From contig CM059568.1 of assembly GCA_030386875.1 (NCBI GenBank), positions 29,072,120-29,136,119 on the forward strand: DNA of 64,000 nucleotides, in the 5' to 3' direction. The notes beneath the pieces are model-generated. The model ran no database searches, was not told the DNA's origin, and saw only the letters and a program-made list of their open reading frames with translations. Below are positions 21,015 to 32,024 of the stretch, piece by piece. This DNA is from Morinoia aosen. Taxonomy: Eukaryota; Arthropoda; Malacostraca; Amphipoda; Talitridae. Numbering within the stretch: the first letter of the stretch is position 1; every line of letters begins with the position of its first letter. Position numbers and translations under genes: made by a program.

Positions 21015-23854
21015 GCTGGTGAGACTAAAATTCTGGTTTTTGTGTGTGCTGATCTACGGGTAACTATATATATACATTATATGTAAATTGTCAATAATAT
21101 TATTGTGTAAATATTAAGTAGAATTGCCTCAACTTACCAGTGTGCTAAATGTTGTAGGATTTCTTGCCCAGAACTTGTGGTTCTCACAGGGCATTTTCCC
21201 TTGTGTATTGTTGTATACCCTATTTAAAAGCTTTTGGCAAACAATTCACTCCTGGCCTTACAGAGATTCTGAACCTAGTTCTTCCAAGAAGCAATTCTTA
21301 GAAGTATCCGCAGAATTTAACTAGAAGCAACTGGTTGGACTAACCAGGAGAATTATTCTCTTCAGCATGAGTATTAGCTATCTAGTTGCTGTCAGTATTT
21401 TCAGATTAATGAAATTGTCAACTCACTATATAATGTAAAGCCATTATAAGGGAAAATTTCCCCCCTTTGTTTTAAAATAATTTTTATATGCCAATATTTC
21501 AATATGTGTTATTTTTATCAAGTTAGAGTTGCATCAATTATCATTTATCATAATTTTTACAGCTGTATCTTCTTAATCAAGTTAAGCTTTACACCAATTA
21601 CCATTCTTAATTTTTACAGCTATATATATATTTTTTAATTAAGTAGGTTTTGGAAATGATTACAATTGTGTTAGTTTTTTTTACAAGTCAACGTTAAAAC
21701 CCATTCTTGACCAATTTTTAAGTGAATCTTTGTTTATGATGGTTGCTCAGAACTATCCTTATCAATACCCAATTACAATTAACAAGTTTTCTTAATAAGA
21801 ATCAGTATTGTATATCTAAAATATGAGTGAGGTTTTGAAAAATAGTTAGTTAGTGAATTTGATTAAGTAGTCATTGTACATGGATTCCTAGCGTGAATAA
21901 CACTTAAGTTATTCCACGTAAAACTCAAACTAGTTATTACTACTTTAGTTATGAAACAGGGAAACATTTTCCAGTTCAATTAGTACTAACATTTGCCTGA
22001 TGTGTTGGATAAGACAGGCAATTCTTGTAAGCCAGCCGCTGTTTTCTTGAAGGTGGCTAGGTGCTAAGCTGAGATAGTTCTAATCTTACTCCGGAACTTC
22101 TTATATAGAGGTTTTCCCTTCTTCATTTTTATTGTTTAGAAATTACTTATTAATTTGCATTAGCGGATGCTGTAGATATTTTTTTACCATAGTTAATTAA
22201 TTAATTGAGACGTTAGGCTCAGTTGCCACTGCTTTTGCCTTTGTAGTTTTGCCTTTTTATGTTGTTCTTATTTCAAAAAGAAAAACATATGTGTATTTTG
22301 TAGTACCTGTACAGTTATTATTATGCTCCAAAACAGGCAAAGTTTTGCATGTGCATCTACTAGTATAAAGTGTAGCTTCATGCCGTTAAAAATATTAAGA
22401 TTAATATTTGGCTCCGAGCAAATTGTCAGTGCTCCGAAGTTGATCCCCGCTTGCACTCCGGCGCCAGAGTGCTGGTGGGGGTCGTTTTTCGAAGAGACTC
22501 CTCGCTTTGAGGCGGCATGTTAATGCCAGATTGTTTGCAGCATAGCTTGTGTTGATATGTGGTTTCCCTAAAAACACCGTGTGCATTCTCACCCAGCCTT
22601 GTGTCCCGTACAGGAATCCACGAGACACTTTACACCCCACTGTCACGTCATCTACCTTGCCACTCTTATTGAGGGGGTAAATTAAACCGGTAGCCAGACT
22701 TGGCAGAGGACAAAAAGAACTGCCTCCTTCTCCTTTGTTCTTATCACTCAATTACTGGACGGTGAATGCAGTTTCCTCATTCCCCATCAACTATCGAATT
22801 GAGACCCTTGGGTTGCATCTAAGTCAACTGCTGCTTACCCAACAATTCAATATTCAATCAAACTTGTGGGAATAGAGCTTTTTACCGTCCTCATTTATCA
22901 GTGACGCTATTTGCCGTCTCTAGCCATTGGGATTACCATGCACACGACCCTCTCCACAAATACACTCACCACATAACCAACGCAGCTGTGAGCCGGTTGC
23001 AGTCCTACTCAAGATCGGACCTCAACATCAGCTCATCCTGAAGAGACAAATCTGCCAGACACCAAATAAAGGCCAGACAATTAAAACCATATCTCCTTTC
23101 TTTTCCTTCTGCTTGGTCCAGTCCGTGGTAAAGTTCGTTGTTAGGTTTGATTAAACAGAGGCATAAAGCCAAGAACACCCTTGCAACTCCTTCTGAGTCA
23201 GTGGCCATTCGTCATCCATTTGCAATTCATTGCGCGTTCCCACGCGCTGGTGACCTCGCCTTTTCAAGAACACCAATCTTGTTCACTTGCTAAATTAAGA
23301 ATAATTTTAACCCTTAACCTTAAAAACTAGAACATCCAACCGTTCTAATCGATCGCTATTCAATCTTCAAATTCAATTTATCTAACTGAACTCCCCCACT
23401 TTGGGAGCAGTTTAAATTAGTGACCCTGTCCAAAGTAAAACTTGAATTACGCCCATCAGGCTATAGTTTAAAGCTTCTCATTCACCTGCTAAAATTAAGC
23501 AGAAATGAAGCCTATGTCTTAAAGCCAACGAATTTCTTGGGATTGTTAAATTGTCAGCAGTCTGAAAGTAACCGCCACAAAAACACGCTCACTTACACCT
23601 GGACCACGTCCTCGCTCTCCGGACCTCGCCTGCACGGAGTTTCCCATCTAAGAGAAGATCTTCAGAAGCCAAGCACGCCATCGCTCATCACGGCTTCCTT
23701 CAATAAAGAAATCTAAGCTGAGTTCCCATGCTTTATTATCCCTCTCTTACGATTTCAAAAAACACTGTCGAACAAAACGATTAGGATTGGATGTTGATAC
23801 ATATCTTGAATCTAACTCATCACCACCAAACCTAACAACTATTACAATACCTAC

Positions 23855-23855
<1 letters not shown>

Positions 23856-23908
<53 letters not shown>
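23856..23908. repeat. (TA)n microsatellite
   Basis: A pure run of about 26 TA units sits immediately beyond the last recognisable part of the A1 LTR. Confidence 0.95.
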
Positions 23909-23911
<3 letters not shown>

Positions 23912-24404
23912 CTAAAGATTTTTGCTGTCATTTTAAAATCGGATGTTTTAAATTTTATCTAACAGCTTTATTAGAAATAAACTCTAATGCTTCTCTATTT
24001 TATTTTCTGTGAGAAGGCAATAGAAAATAGAGCAAAAATAACTCGAATTCAACATACTCATGAGATTAATTCGGGCATTGCATGTATTTATATCGCAAAG
24101 TTACATGTATTTGATCTTCGATAAGTCAAAAGTCAGAAGCACAAAGATATGTGGGCTTTAGCATGAAAACATAAAATTTTAATTGCTCGAAGTAAAGCTT
24201 GGATTGAATTTCTTAGATAGCAATAACTCCGTTATTCAGTTATTTTGAGCAATAAATGAAAAAAGCCACATTTTCTAGGTTGAGTGTTAAATAGTTAGGG
24301 CATTATATCTATTTTATACTGAATTATGATTTATAAAGATAGGGTCAACAGACAACAAAATACTTTCGATTTTAAGAGTTCTAGCAGCAGGAGCATATAA
24401 CTGC
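23909..24404. other. Unassigned DNA left of the large transposon
   Basis: AT-rich sequence with no coding signal, LTR match or repeat that I recognise. It ends at the 10-bp target duplication. Confidence 0.6.
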
Positions 24405-24414
24405 GCTGCAAGGG
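24405..24414. other. Left target site duplication, GCTGCAAGGG
   Basis: The same ten bases stand at 61339-61348, directly outside the other terminus. Ten bases is within the 8-11 bp range of MULE elements. Confidence 0.88.
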
Positions 24415-24476
24415 ACCGGCGCGCCATTTCATAGAACCCATCTTAGATCCTTACCGAGTTACCCTAACGAAAAGGG

Positions 24477-25025
24477 TAATTTCTAAACTATAAGACGTAC
24501 AATCTTGAAATTAGTACCAAATTAATGGGCGTGACGAGTACAATTTATTTGTGCAATTCAAAAATTTTTTACGCCCCTGTGGGGGGCAGGAAGAAGGCCT
24601 CTCGTGGCCCGTCAATCGTCGGCCGATTTTCTCTATAAGCCTCATTTTGGACTCCTCATAGTTGCTGTTAATATTGCACCTAACAATTTGAAAGTAGTCT
24701 CATTATTAAGATCGATTAATTCTCCAAATGTGAGTGTATAATAAAACTGTCATACGCTCCCTGGAGGAAGATGAAGAGCAAGTTTCTCCTAGCCTCGGAA
24801 TGGTCGACCGATTTCTCAAAAGGCTCATTTTGGACCACTCATAATTTCTAAACTATTGCACCTAAAAATTTAAAAGTCGGTTCATTTTAAGCGTCAATTC
24901 ATTCTCCAAATGTGAGTGTATAATAAAAATCTCATACGCCCCTTGGGGGATGACAGAGACCAAGGTTTCTCCAGCTTCTATTTGCCTCGTAATCCGCCCT
25001 GCCGAAGGGCGCGCTCACCTAAGTT
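24477..25025 (+). repeat. Three 183-bp subterminal tandem repeats
   Basis: Units start at 24477, 24660 and 24843, exactly 183 bp apart. They share AATTTCTAAACTATTGCACC-like starts, CTCCAAATGTGAGTGTATAATAAAA, a GCCCCTGTGGGGG-like block and CTCATTTTGGACTCCTCAT. The first unit is the most diverged. The array is mirrored in the right arm. Subterminal arrays like this often serve as transposase binding sites; here that is inference. Confidence 0.75.
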
Positions 25026-25877
25026 ATGAAGTACTGTTGAAATGCTGGTCGTTCGCTGGTCGTTTTGCCTTGCGTTCTAGGGGCTCTCACAATCACATCG
25101 TGGGTCTTCGAATCCCGCAGGTGATGAACTTTTTTCTTAGCGATCACTTTCATGTTTTTCTTACTGATGTAGACTTTTGTCAGGCAATATTATAAGTAGA
25201 GCTGAGCCAATGCATAACTTGCATATATGCACTCAGAGAGATATGCAGAACGTGTTATGCAATGCAAAAAATTGTCTTGTGCATTTGCAAAATCACATAT
25301 GCAATTACGCATATACACTACAACAGATGTAATATGCAAAGTGCTTTTTTCATATGCACAATATCATAGTACATATGGTCTCATGCGAGTTGTGCAATTT
25401 GATCGTCCTGTTGTTAATGTAAAACTGCAAAATTGTTCCTTCATCCAGAAATTTTCTACATTGATGGCACCTCTCGCATACATACTCTCAGTTGCAAGCA
25501 ACATCACAAGTTTTACCTGGTGCACTGTCGTCAGTGCCTGATCCCCAGGTCACCTTCTTGACCTGTTGTTCAGTTTTTAAATATGGTTCATCAACCAAAT
25601 ACAATAGAGGTGTCCGAACTGAAATTAATGTACTTTCAAGTTCTTAGGAATATGATAGTGTGATAGTTTTGTACATCTAGTGATAGTTTTCTTGTTCTCT
25701 TCTACACATAGGCCTAACTATACTTACAAAAGTCTTCAAGTGAAAAGACAACTGTGAAATTAGTATCAATTTCCGATACATACGCTATAGTGAAGTAATA
25801 ATCAATACCTCTGTTGTGCTCTGCCTGTTCAGTAACAAATGAGGAGGAACTCAACAAATCAACTTTCGGTGCTCGCA

Positions 25878-25930
25878 TCACCAACTTCCCTTCCCTCAAG
25901 GTGTCACGGGTTCAAATCCCATCGCTGCGC
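25878..25930 (+). other. tRNA-like T-arm / B-box sequence
   Basis: ACGGGTTCAAATCCCAT has a 7-nt TTCAAAT loop and a mostly paired stem, matching a Pol III B box. A similar but looser copy (GTGGGTCTTCGAATCCCGC) lies at about 25098-25117. I find no complete cloverleaf, so these are probably tRNA-derived SINE remnants. Both recur inverted in the right arm (about 39560-39600 and 40365-40390). Confidence 0.45.
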
Positions 25931-26213
25931 ATGACTTTTTGCATGGCTATCCATCGTTATCACATGCGTTAAGCCCTGTTTTACTCTGGAATCCAGTGAA
26001 TATTTTCATGTTTCAGTGAATATTTTCTTGTTTCTTCACTATCAGCAAATGCATGATATTTTAAATATTGAAGACTGTCGTAAAGGATCATTACTTTACG
26101 GTTCAATATATGAAATATCGCACAAGTTCCAACTAACTTAAGTCCTTCATTCAGCAGTGCATCTGTAAGACTTAGTTGCATATTGCTTGCATATAAATGC
26201 GAGTACTGTGCAT

Positions 26214-29200
26214 ACGACACTCCGCAATCGCAATATATCTATCCTGAAGCCGCGCTGACGATTTCATATACGCGTCCATTGGCACAGCTGTGCATATTGG
26301 CACAGCTCTAATTATAAGCATGGAAATGTTATAATTGCGTTGCATTATGTAAAAAACTCTCTTCGTGTCCCCCATAGCAAAACCAGATCATACGTAGGAA
26401 TGAAAATATATTTCTGAATGCCAACGTTGCTGCCGTAGACGCAGAATTATTTCGATCCACCCGTTTTACTTTGAACAAATTACCAATACCCCAAATCACA
26501 AAGCTCGGATTTCATTGCCAGTGTGCAGCAAAAAGTATTATGTATATACCGAGCCTTTTTTTCTCTTCATAGTAAGTAGTGGGTGGCTGAGCATCATCGA
26601 CATAATACTTTACAGGGAGTGTTCATGATAGGGGCTACCCAGGACCCTACGCACGTCCGAACTTTAAATTAAGGCCTTATTTCCTCTCGTTTAGTGCTCA
26701 CGTAACATTCCTTGAGGACATTGACCACACTGCAGGCAACGGCCCTGATTTGGCGCACGTACCAGCGTTTTCTCACCAACTGCCACGTACTGGGCTCGAA
26801 CCAACCAACCGAAAAAAGTATTCCTAGATATGTATTGTGATGGAAATCGTGTTTTCTTTTTAAGCTGTACAAGAGATACATTGTCCTCCATCATGTTTTT
26901 CGACTAGCCACATGGGTATTTCAATACTCATGTGCGTGCATCACACATGAGTGTATTTCCAAACTTAAGATTATTTTAAGAACAATAATGTTGTGTACCA
27001 TCTCTGTTGTAAATAAACTGTTCTTATTTTTTTGCAGTTGCACTACAGAACTACTTATTTAGTGAGCTTCCCCAATTTTTGCTATTTTTTCTACTTTGTA
27101 CGTTTCGTTTTCTTCGAAATCAAGCAAAAACTGTTCTAAATCTAAAGTAAAGTTAAATCTCTACCAATGACTGTCTTCCAATCAAAGATTCCTAATCCTC
27201 GTTTCTGCCTTTCCTTTTGCTTTCTCTACTTTTCTGGGTTGAATGAGAGCGCTACTTTATTATGCCTATCACGAGCTCATTTTCCCAATTCTCGTACAAT
27301 GTTCTTGTTACAGTCATCATGCCCCGACAGTAAATTCTTTTGTGCCAGTATTACCAGCGTAGGTAGGAAATATTCTAAATTTGTTTTGTGATAAAAATTT
27401 TTATTCCCTTCGAGCTCATTGTTGATTTGGCGAACTATTCAATACGTTATAACGAAAAGAAAAATTTCCTTAATGTCAACCTCATAATCTTTGACGCAAA
27501 ATGATGTATATTTGCCCAATTTACTCTCAACATTTATCCCTGCAATCACGGGCTCCTGTGTTCGTTTGCTTATATTCCAATACAAGTGCGCCCCAACGAG
27601 AGTGTTGTACAACTATGCGTTAGGAAGATTATGTTTTATTAGTTAATAATATTTCAATGCACTGTCAAAATCACATTACGCAACGAAAGGAATTGATTTT
27701 TCTTGTGCGTGTTTGTTTCGACATTTAACATGGGTATTACGATACCGATGTCTAATTATCAACCAAGAATGTTAATATGCAGATATTTTGAAAACCAACG
27801 TTAAACATTTCATCTTTTAACTCTATTGTCAATTAACTGGTTTTCTTTTCCATTTTCACTGGGGTAGCAATTGCACAGTAAATTTACAGGAGTTCCTGTA
27901 TTAGTTTTCACGTTCATTAACTTTAAGCCTTTCTTGTTCATGAACTTAATTTTAAGACTATAAGTAATTTTTAATAAACCATTAATAGCCCTTCAAACCT
28001 TTAAATGTAATTTAGTCCCAGATAATTTAGCAAATTTAATAACTTCAATACGTAAAAATTTTCTATAACCCAGCTCTAGGCTTGTCTTTGGTTCTTGAAC
28101 TTTGATTTACTGTCCTGAATACAACCTAATGAATACACTATTTGAGCCAAGCCGCACTTACCTCGTATATTTTCTGGATGCAGATTCAGATCGCCTCCAA
28201 CCTCCACTAAGCAAACATCTTCCATCAACTTTATTACTTATACAACCTTGAGCCTACTCAGCCTTCGTCTCGAACACCGTGCGGAACCTGCCTGCAACCA
28301 GCCCAGGGACGCCGGTGGGTTAACGTCAGCTTCTTCCGAGGACCGAGGACCGAGCATCGGTCCCTTCTTCCGAGGACCGAGCGGACAGAAGATGAGAGGC
28401 TGAGGCGCCTTCCTTGCTGCTGACCTGCACCACTCACCGTCCACTCGCCTGACTGCGCTTCCTGGCCTCCTGAAGCTCACGAGTACTTGTGGAGGTTCGT
28501 AAACTGTAAGTTTAGGACCAAATACTTGCCATGCCGTGAGCTTGGTACTTAGGACTACGTTTCCCCATGTATTCCTAATAACTATAACTTATAACAAGGA
28601 ACTAGAAACTTAAAAACTATAACTTACCTTATAACTTAAAACTATAACGAGAACTGTATTAAACCTAATATTTACTCTGTATCATAACCAACCGCAACTA
28701 ACTCCACAGAGCACGGCTTGCTTCCTATGACGGCACAGGCGCAGACCGCAAGTCCAACGCCCGCCTGCCTACCTGAAGTCCGGCTCTGAGAAGTTCTTAA
28801 TCTGTTGCCCTGAGTTTTAGTGGTTTAATCTTCTCATTCAAATATCGTTAGGAAATTCATCTTAATAAATTGAAGCAATTTTTCCCGTTACGGAACTCAG
28901 ACTATTAACTTTCCAATACTTGATATTAATAAATTTTTTTTTTCTTTAGCAATAATTCTCGTTTGAAGCAACAAGCTAATGTAATCTGCCTAATGTGATA
29001 TATAGTTCGTCCTTATTAAAGGTTCAGTGCTAAATATTATCAGAGCATTAATCTTCATGACTCTAGGATTTAGTTTCCTTGACCCAAAAATCATATATGA
29101 AAACACAAGTAAAGAAAATAGGCTAAAAATCGCAATAACGCAAATGACCGTCGCCCTGCTATATCGAACTGACGGTTATGTTGCTCACAATATTCGACAA

Positions 29201-29839
29201 GAATATTTTTGTTTTCAATTTTAATGACTTATGAAACGTAAAAATTAGTTCATTTCCAATCTTCTAACAGGATTTATATGGAAATCAATTCACAGTATAA
29301 GAGCAACCACTTTTTCATCCTGTCAGTATTCTCATTAACAAGCAAGAAACAGATATGGGTAGGTAGGGTAAAATAGAGGTACCGTAATCAATTGATATTT
29401 CACTAATAGAACATTGCGACTCTACCTAGGATTCACCTCATGATAATGAACCAGATCGCCTCCTCCGACTCCACCACACTCGAAAAAGCGACCCTGACTC
29501 CATCTCCACTGTATAACATGTGACTCCAACTCCATGACTCCAACTTGGCTACACTGCCTTCATCTCATGGCAGGGCAGTGTTTACGATCGTTATGGTTTG
29601 TTGTGATCATGACATTAGAATAGCTGTGCTTACGTCGCACTCACACACACACACTGTTTAGGTCTCGTGAAAGCGGTCGGTGACATCTTTGAGAGAGCAT
29701 TTAATGTCTAGTATAGTTAAAGCTGCCTTCGTGTCAGGTTCAAGTTCTATTAGCTACTGTAATTTTTCATACTAAAACAGTGCCGCACAATGTTCAAAGG
29801 GAAAAAGACAATCTGAAAAGTGACAAATGAACAATAAAA
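26214..29839. other. Transposon interior without recognised gene
   Basis: Mostly AT-rich DNA with only short open frames. About 28240-28480 is a GC-rich island with a short repeat of TTCCGAGGACCGAG. About 29455-29545 holds a degenerate GACTCCAACTCC minisatellite. A region near 28680-28960 looks like an old LTR tail, but I cannot place it. Confidence 0.55.
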
Positions 29840-30209
29840 ATGGAGAATGAAATTAACTATCTGAAAACGCTTGAAGGCAATAGTGTCGATTTCAAAGCAG
29901 AAATTTACAGGAAACTCATTGAGAAATTCTGTTATAGAAGATCTACTAAAGAAATAACTAGATTCAAGAGGTTAGAAAAATCCAGCGCAGAATTCAACTT
30001 CCAGATTCAGAGAATTTTACGCGTGAGTATTACCATTGATAGCTTATAATTCAATTTTGAACATAATAATTCAATAAATAATTCAATAATTCAATAATAA
30101 TAAATAATTCAATTTTAACAATATAAATATACTGATTTCATTAAAAATATTTTCGTTTTAGACGTGTGAGCAACGCTGTGTTTTTGGCCGACCCCTCTGC
30201 ACTTCATAA
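29840..30209 (+). CDS. Candidate two-exon small protein, unknown
   Basis: The ATG at 29840 (context AAAAATGG) opens 61 codons ending at a clear donor, CGC then GTGAGT (30023). An acceptor TTTCGTTTTAG ends at 30161. Joining in phase 0 adds 15 codons and a TAA at 30207-30209, giving about 76 residues. The first exon is charged and probably helical (starts MENEINYLKTLEGN) and the second is Cys-rich. I do not recognise it. It may be an accessory gene of the transposon, an old captured exon or chance; the 138-bp intron size is reasonable for an insect. Confidence 0.3.
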
Positions 30210-30497
30210 ATCATTTTTTTATGACTTGCATTCTCTCACATTTTTAAGTTTTAATTCGGGCTGATGTCGCTCTCTTCATCCTAAACGTGCGTATTGAGCA
30301 CTTGAATGTTGTAAGTTACATCGGTGAACCCAGTAGCAAGTCTATATGAATGACACACGCTAGCACGACTGACGAATTTATAGACCCCGGCCAGCCCCGA
30401 TAATTTTTGCAGACCCCAGCCCCGGCCGGCCCCGGCAAAATAGTGCCCTAAACCGGGGTTTTGGCCGGGGTTTTTAGTTTTTTACTCCACCTTTTTC

Positions 30498-31956
30498 ACT
30501 TCAAATTAATCCGAGTCAAGGTCAATTTAATCCAAGATAAGTTCAATTTAATCCAAGTCAGATTAAAATTAATCCGAGTCAGATTCAAATTAATCCGTCA
30601 AGTTCAAATTAATGCAAGTCAAATTCAAATTAAACGTGCTAAGTATCCAGCATCAGGAGGCAGAATGTGATGCAGATCTTTGAGGGGAGTAACATATAGA
30701 AATCAATTACAAAGACTTCGTATTAACTATTCATAAATTTTTTTTCAATTCTACATTAATGGCAGTGTGCATCCACTCAAATATTTATGTTCAAAGACAA
30801 TTTTATGTTACACATGCACATACGCATAGTAGTATCGAGGATTTAATTACTCATATAGAGATTTATATGCGTGAAATTTCGTTCGTCTGCATGCAACTAC
30901 GAAAGATTACCATTTGATGATCTGTAGATTTTACCTTTAAAAGAAATTTAGCAACGAAGTCTGCTTTTGCTTGTTCAAACGATTTTTGTAAAAACAGGTT
31001 TCAACTTTTTTCACCGGTCGAGATGATATATTTGCCTAGGCCTATTCATTTGAAGGGATGGCCCAATTTTTATTGCTATTAGAGAATTGTATCTTTGTAG
31101 TAATGTACTCATATAAATTGTAATCAAATGGTATCGTACATAAGTACTCAGGGAATCTCATTTGCTCATTTCTTTTAAAGGGTAAATCTACACATCGTCC
31201 AGTGGCAATCATTTGTAATTGCATGCACATTTGATTTCCAAAATGTGAAGAAGTGGAATTTCAGGCATGTAAATCTTTATATGAGTGTAAATAAATCCTC
31301 GATACTATGTGTATCTGTAACATAAAAGTAGCTATGAACATAATTATTTGAATGGATGCATACTACCATCAATTTAGAATTATAAAACAACTTTAATGTG
31401 TAGTATAATAGGAAGTTTTTATAATTGTCTTCTAACTGTTACTCCGCCCAAAGATCTGAATCACACTCTGCCTCCTGATGCTGGATACTTTGTACATTTT
31501 CTGACTGCTTGTTTTAACACTGCAGAAATTTTATGTATTCCTTGCTTGAAAGGAAAAACGTTTTTCTTGCTCATCACATCCAACAGATACATTTTTACTC
31601 CAAAAAAACGCTCAAATTAACGAGGGATTTATGTAAATTCTAAATTCAACTTGGAGCTTGATTAATTTGAACTTGATTTGAATTAATTTAAACTTGACTT
31701 GGATTAATTTTAACTTGACTTGGTCTAATTTGAACTTTCCTTGGATTGATATGAACTTGATTTGGATTCATATGAACTTGACGTGGATTCAATTTAGTTT
31801 GAACTTGACTTGGATTAATTTTAACTTGACTTGGATTGATATGAATTTGATTTGGATTAATTTGAACTTGACTTGGATTAAATGGAAGTTGATTTAGATT
31901 AATTTGAACTTGACTTGGATTAATTTGAACTTGACTTGGACTAATAGTTTGAAGTG
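30498..31956. repeat. Foldback repeat I with 21-bp tandem units
   Basis: The left arm 30498-30950 is the imperfect reverse complement of the right arm 31165-31956. For example AAGTATCCAGCATCAGGAGG near 30640 pairs with 31475-31495. Outer parts of both arms consist of 21-bp units (AACTTGACTTGGATTAATTTG), about 14 on the right (31648-31953) and about six on the left. The spacer is about 31000-31160. No protein is coded; it is probably a non-autonomous foldback element. Just left, 30385-30475 is a CCGGCC-rich patch. Confidence 0.8.
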
Positions 31957-32024
31957 AATAAAGCGTAGTGTGCCCGGCTACCCGCACGTGAAAAATTCAT
32001 CATTCTCGAGACTGGAAATCATCA

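Larger units (their letters stand above)
7894..23472 (+). mobile_element. C: CsRn1-like Gypsy retrotransposon, host of D
   Basis: The order is 5' LTR, primer site, leader repeats, gag, frameshift site, pol, hairpin and purine tract, 3' LTR. The target duplication is GCTT (7890-7893 and 23473-23476), inside the A1 3' LTR. Net length without D is about 10.4 kb, more than half of it LTR. By eye the LTRs differ at about 29 of 2,744 positions, about 1 percent, so insertion was fairly recent. One nonsense codon in pol makes it non-autonomous. Confidence 0.93.
15589..23472 (+). repeat. C 3' LTR, split by D
   Basis: The pieces are 15589-15880 and 21020-23472 (21015-21019 is the D target duplication). 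Together they give 2,745 bp against 2,744 for the 5' LTR. The end AGTTTAAA is followed by the GCTT duplication. Confidence 0.93.
1..23855 (+). mobile_element. A1: CsRn1-like Gypsy retrotransposon, left end outside window
   Basis: The order is partial gag, pol, hairpin and purine tract, then a 3' LTR starting TGTAGCAT at 3990. The 5' LTR and the start of gag lie left of the window. The Gag zinc knuckle is of the Cx2Hx9Cx4C type known from the CsRn1 lineage. The sequence is a diverged relative of the A2 dimer at 40698-60956. The 3' LTR is split by B (4465-6777) and by C (7894-23472), and resumes at 23477 until about 23855. Pol has a nonsense codon and a frameshift, so the copy is dead. The right limit is approximate because the last LTR bases are diverged. 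Confidence 0.9.
3990..23855 (+). repeat. A1 3' LTR in three pieces
   Basis: The pieces are 3990-4464, 6778-7893 and about 23477-23855. The first begins TGTAGCATTAG and follows the A2 LTR closely. The piece after B still matches it (GTGTCATG and ATTACCGGCGTTC). The last piece matches the A2 LTR tail (CTCCGG, CCTTCAATAAAG, AAGCTGAGTTCC) and carries a poly(A) signal near 23702. The final bases are diverged and the canonical CCCGACA end is not clear, so the limit is put just before the (TA)n run. Confidence 0.78.
24415..26213 (+). repeat. Left terminal inverted repeat (about 1.8 kb)
   Basis: Its reverse complement is read at 39298-40697 and 60957-61338 with high identity up to near 26213. Differences grow toward the inner end, where about 20 bp near 26165-26185 are missing on the right. 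It contains three 183-bp repeats, a TGCATA-rich patch (about 25205-25375) and tRNA-like T-arms. Open frames inside it occur twice only because the arm is duplicated. Confidence 0.9.

Noticed and set aside
25227..25541. 104-codon frame found in both orientations (also 39949-40263)
   Set aside because: It lies in the MULE inverted arms and consists of TGCATA-rich sequence. The frame is not better preserved than its surroundings.
31688..31987. 99-codon minus-strand frame of repeating Q/I/N/P residues
   Set aside because: It is simply the translation of the 21-bp tandem units of foldback I.
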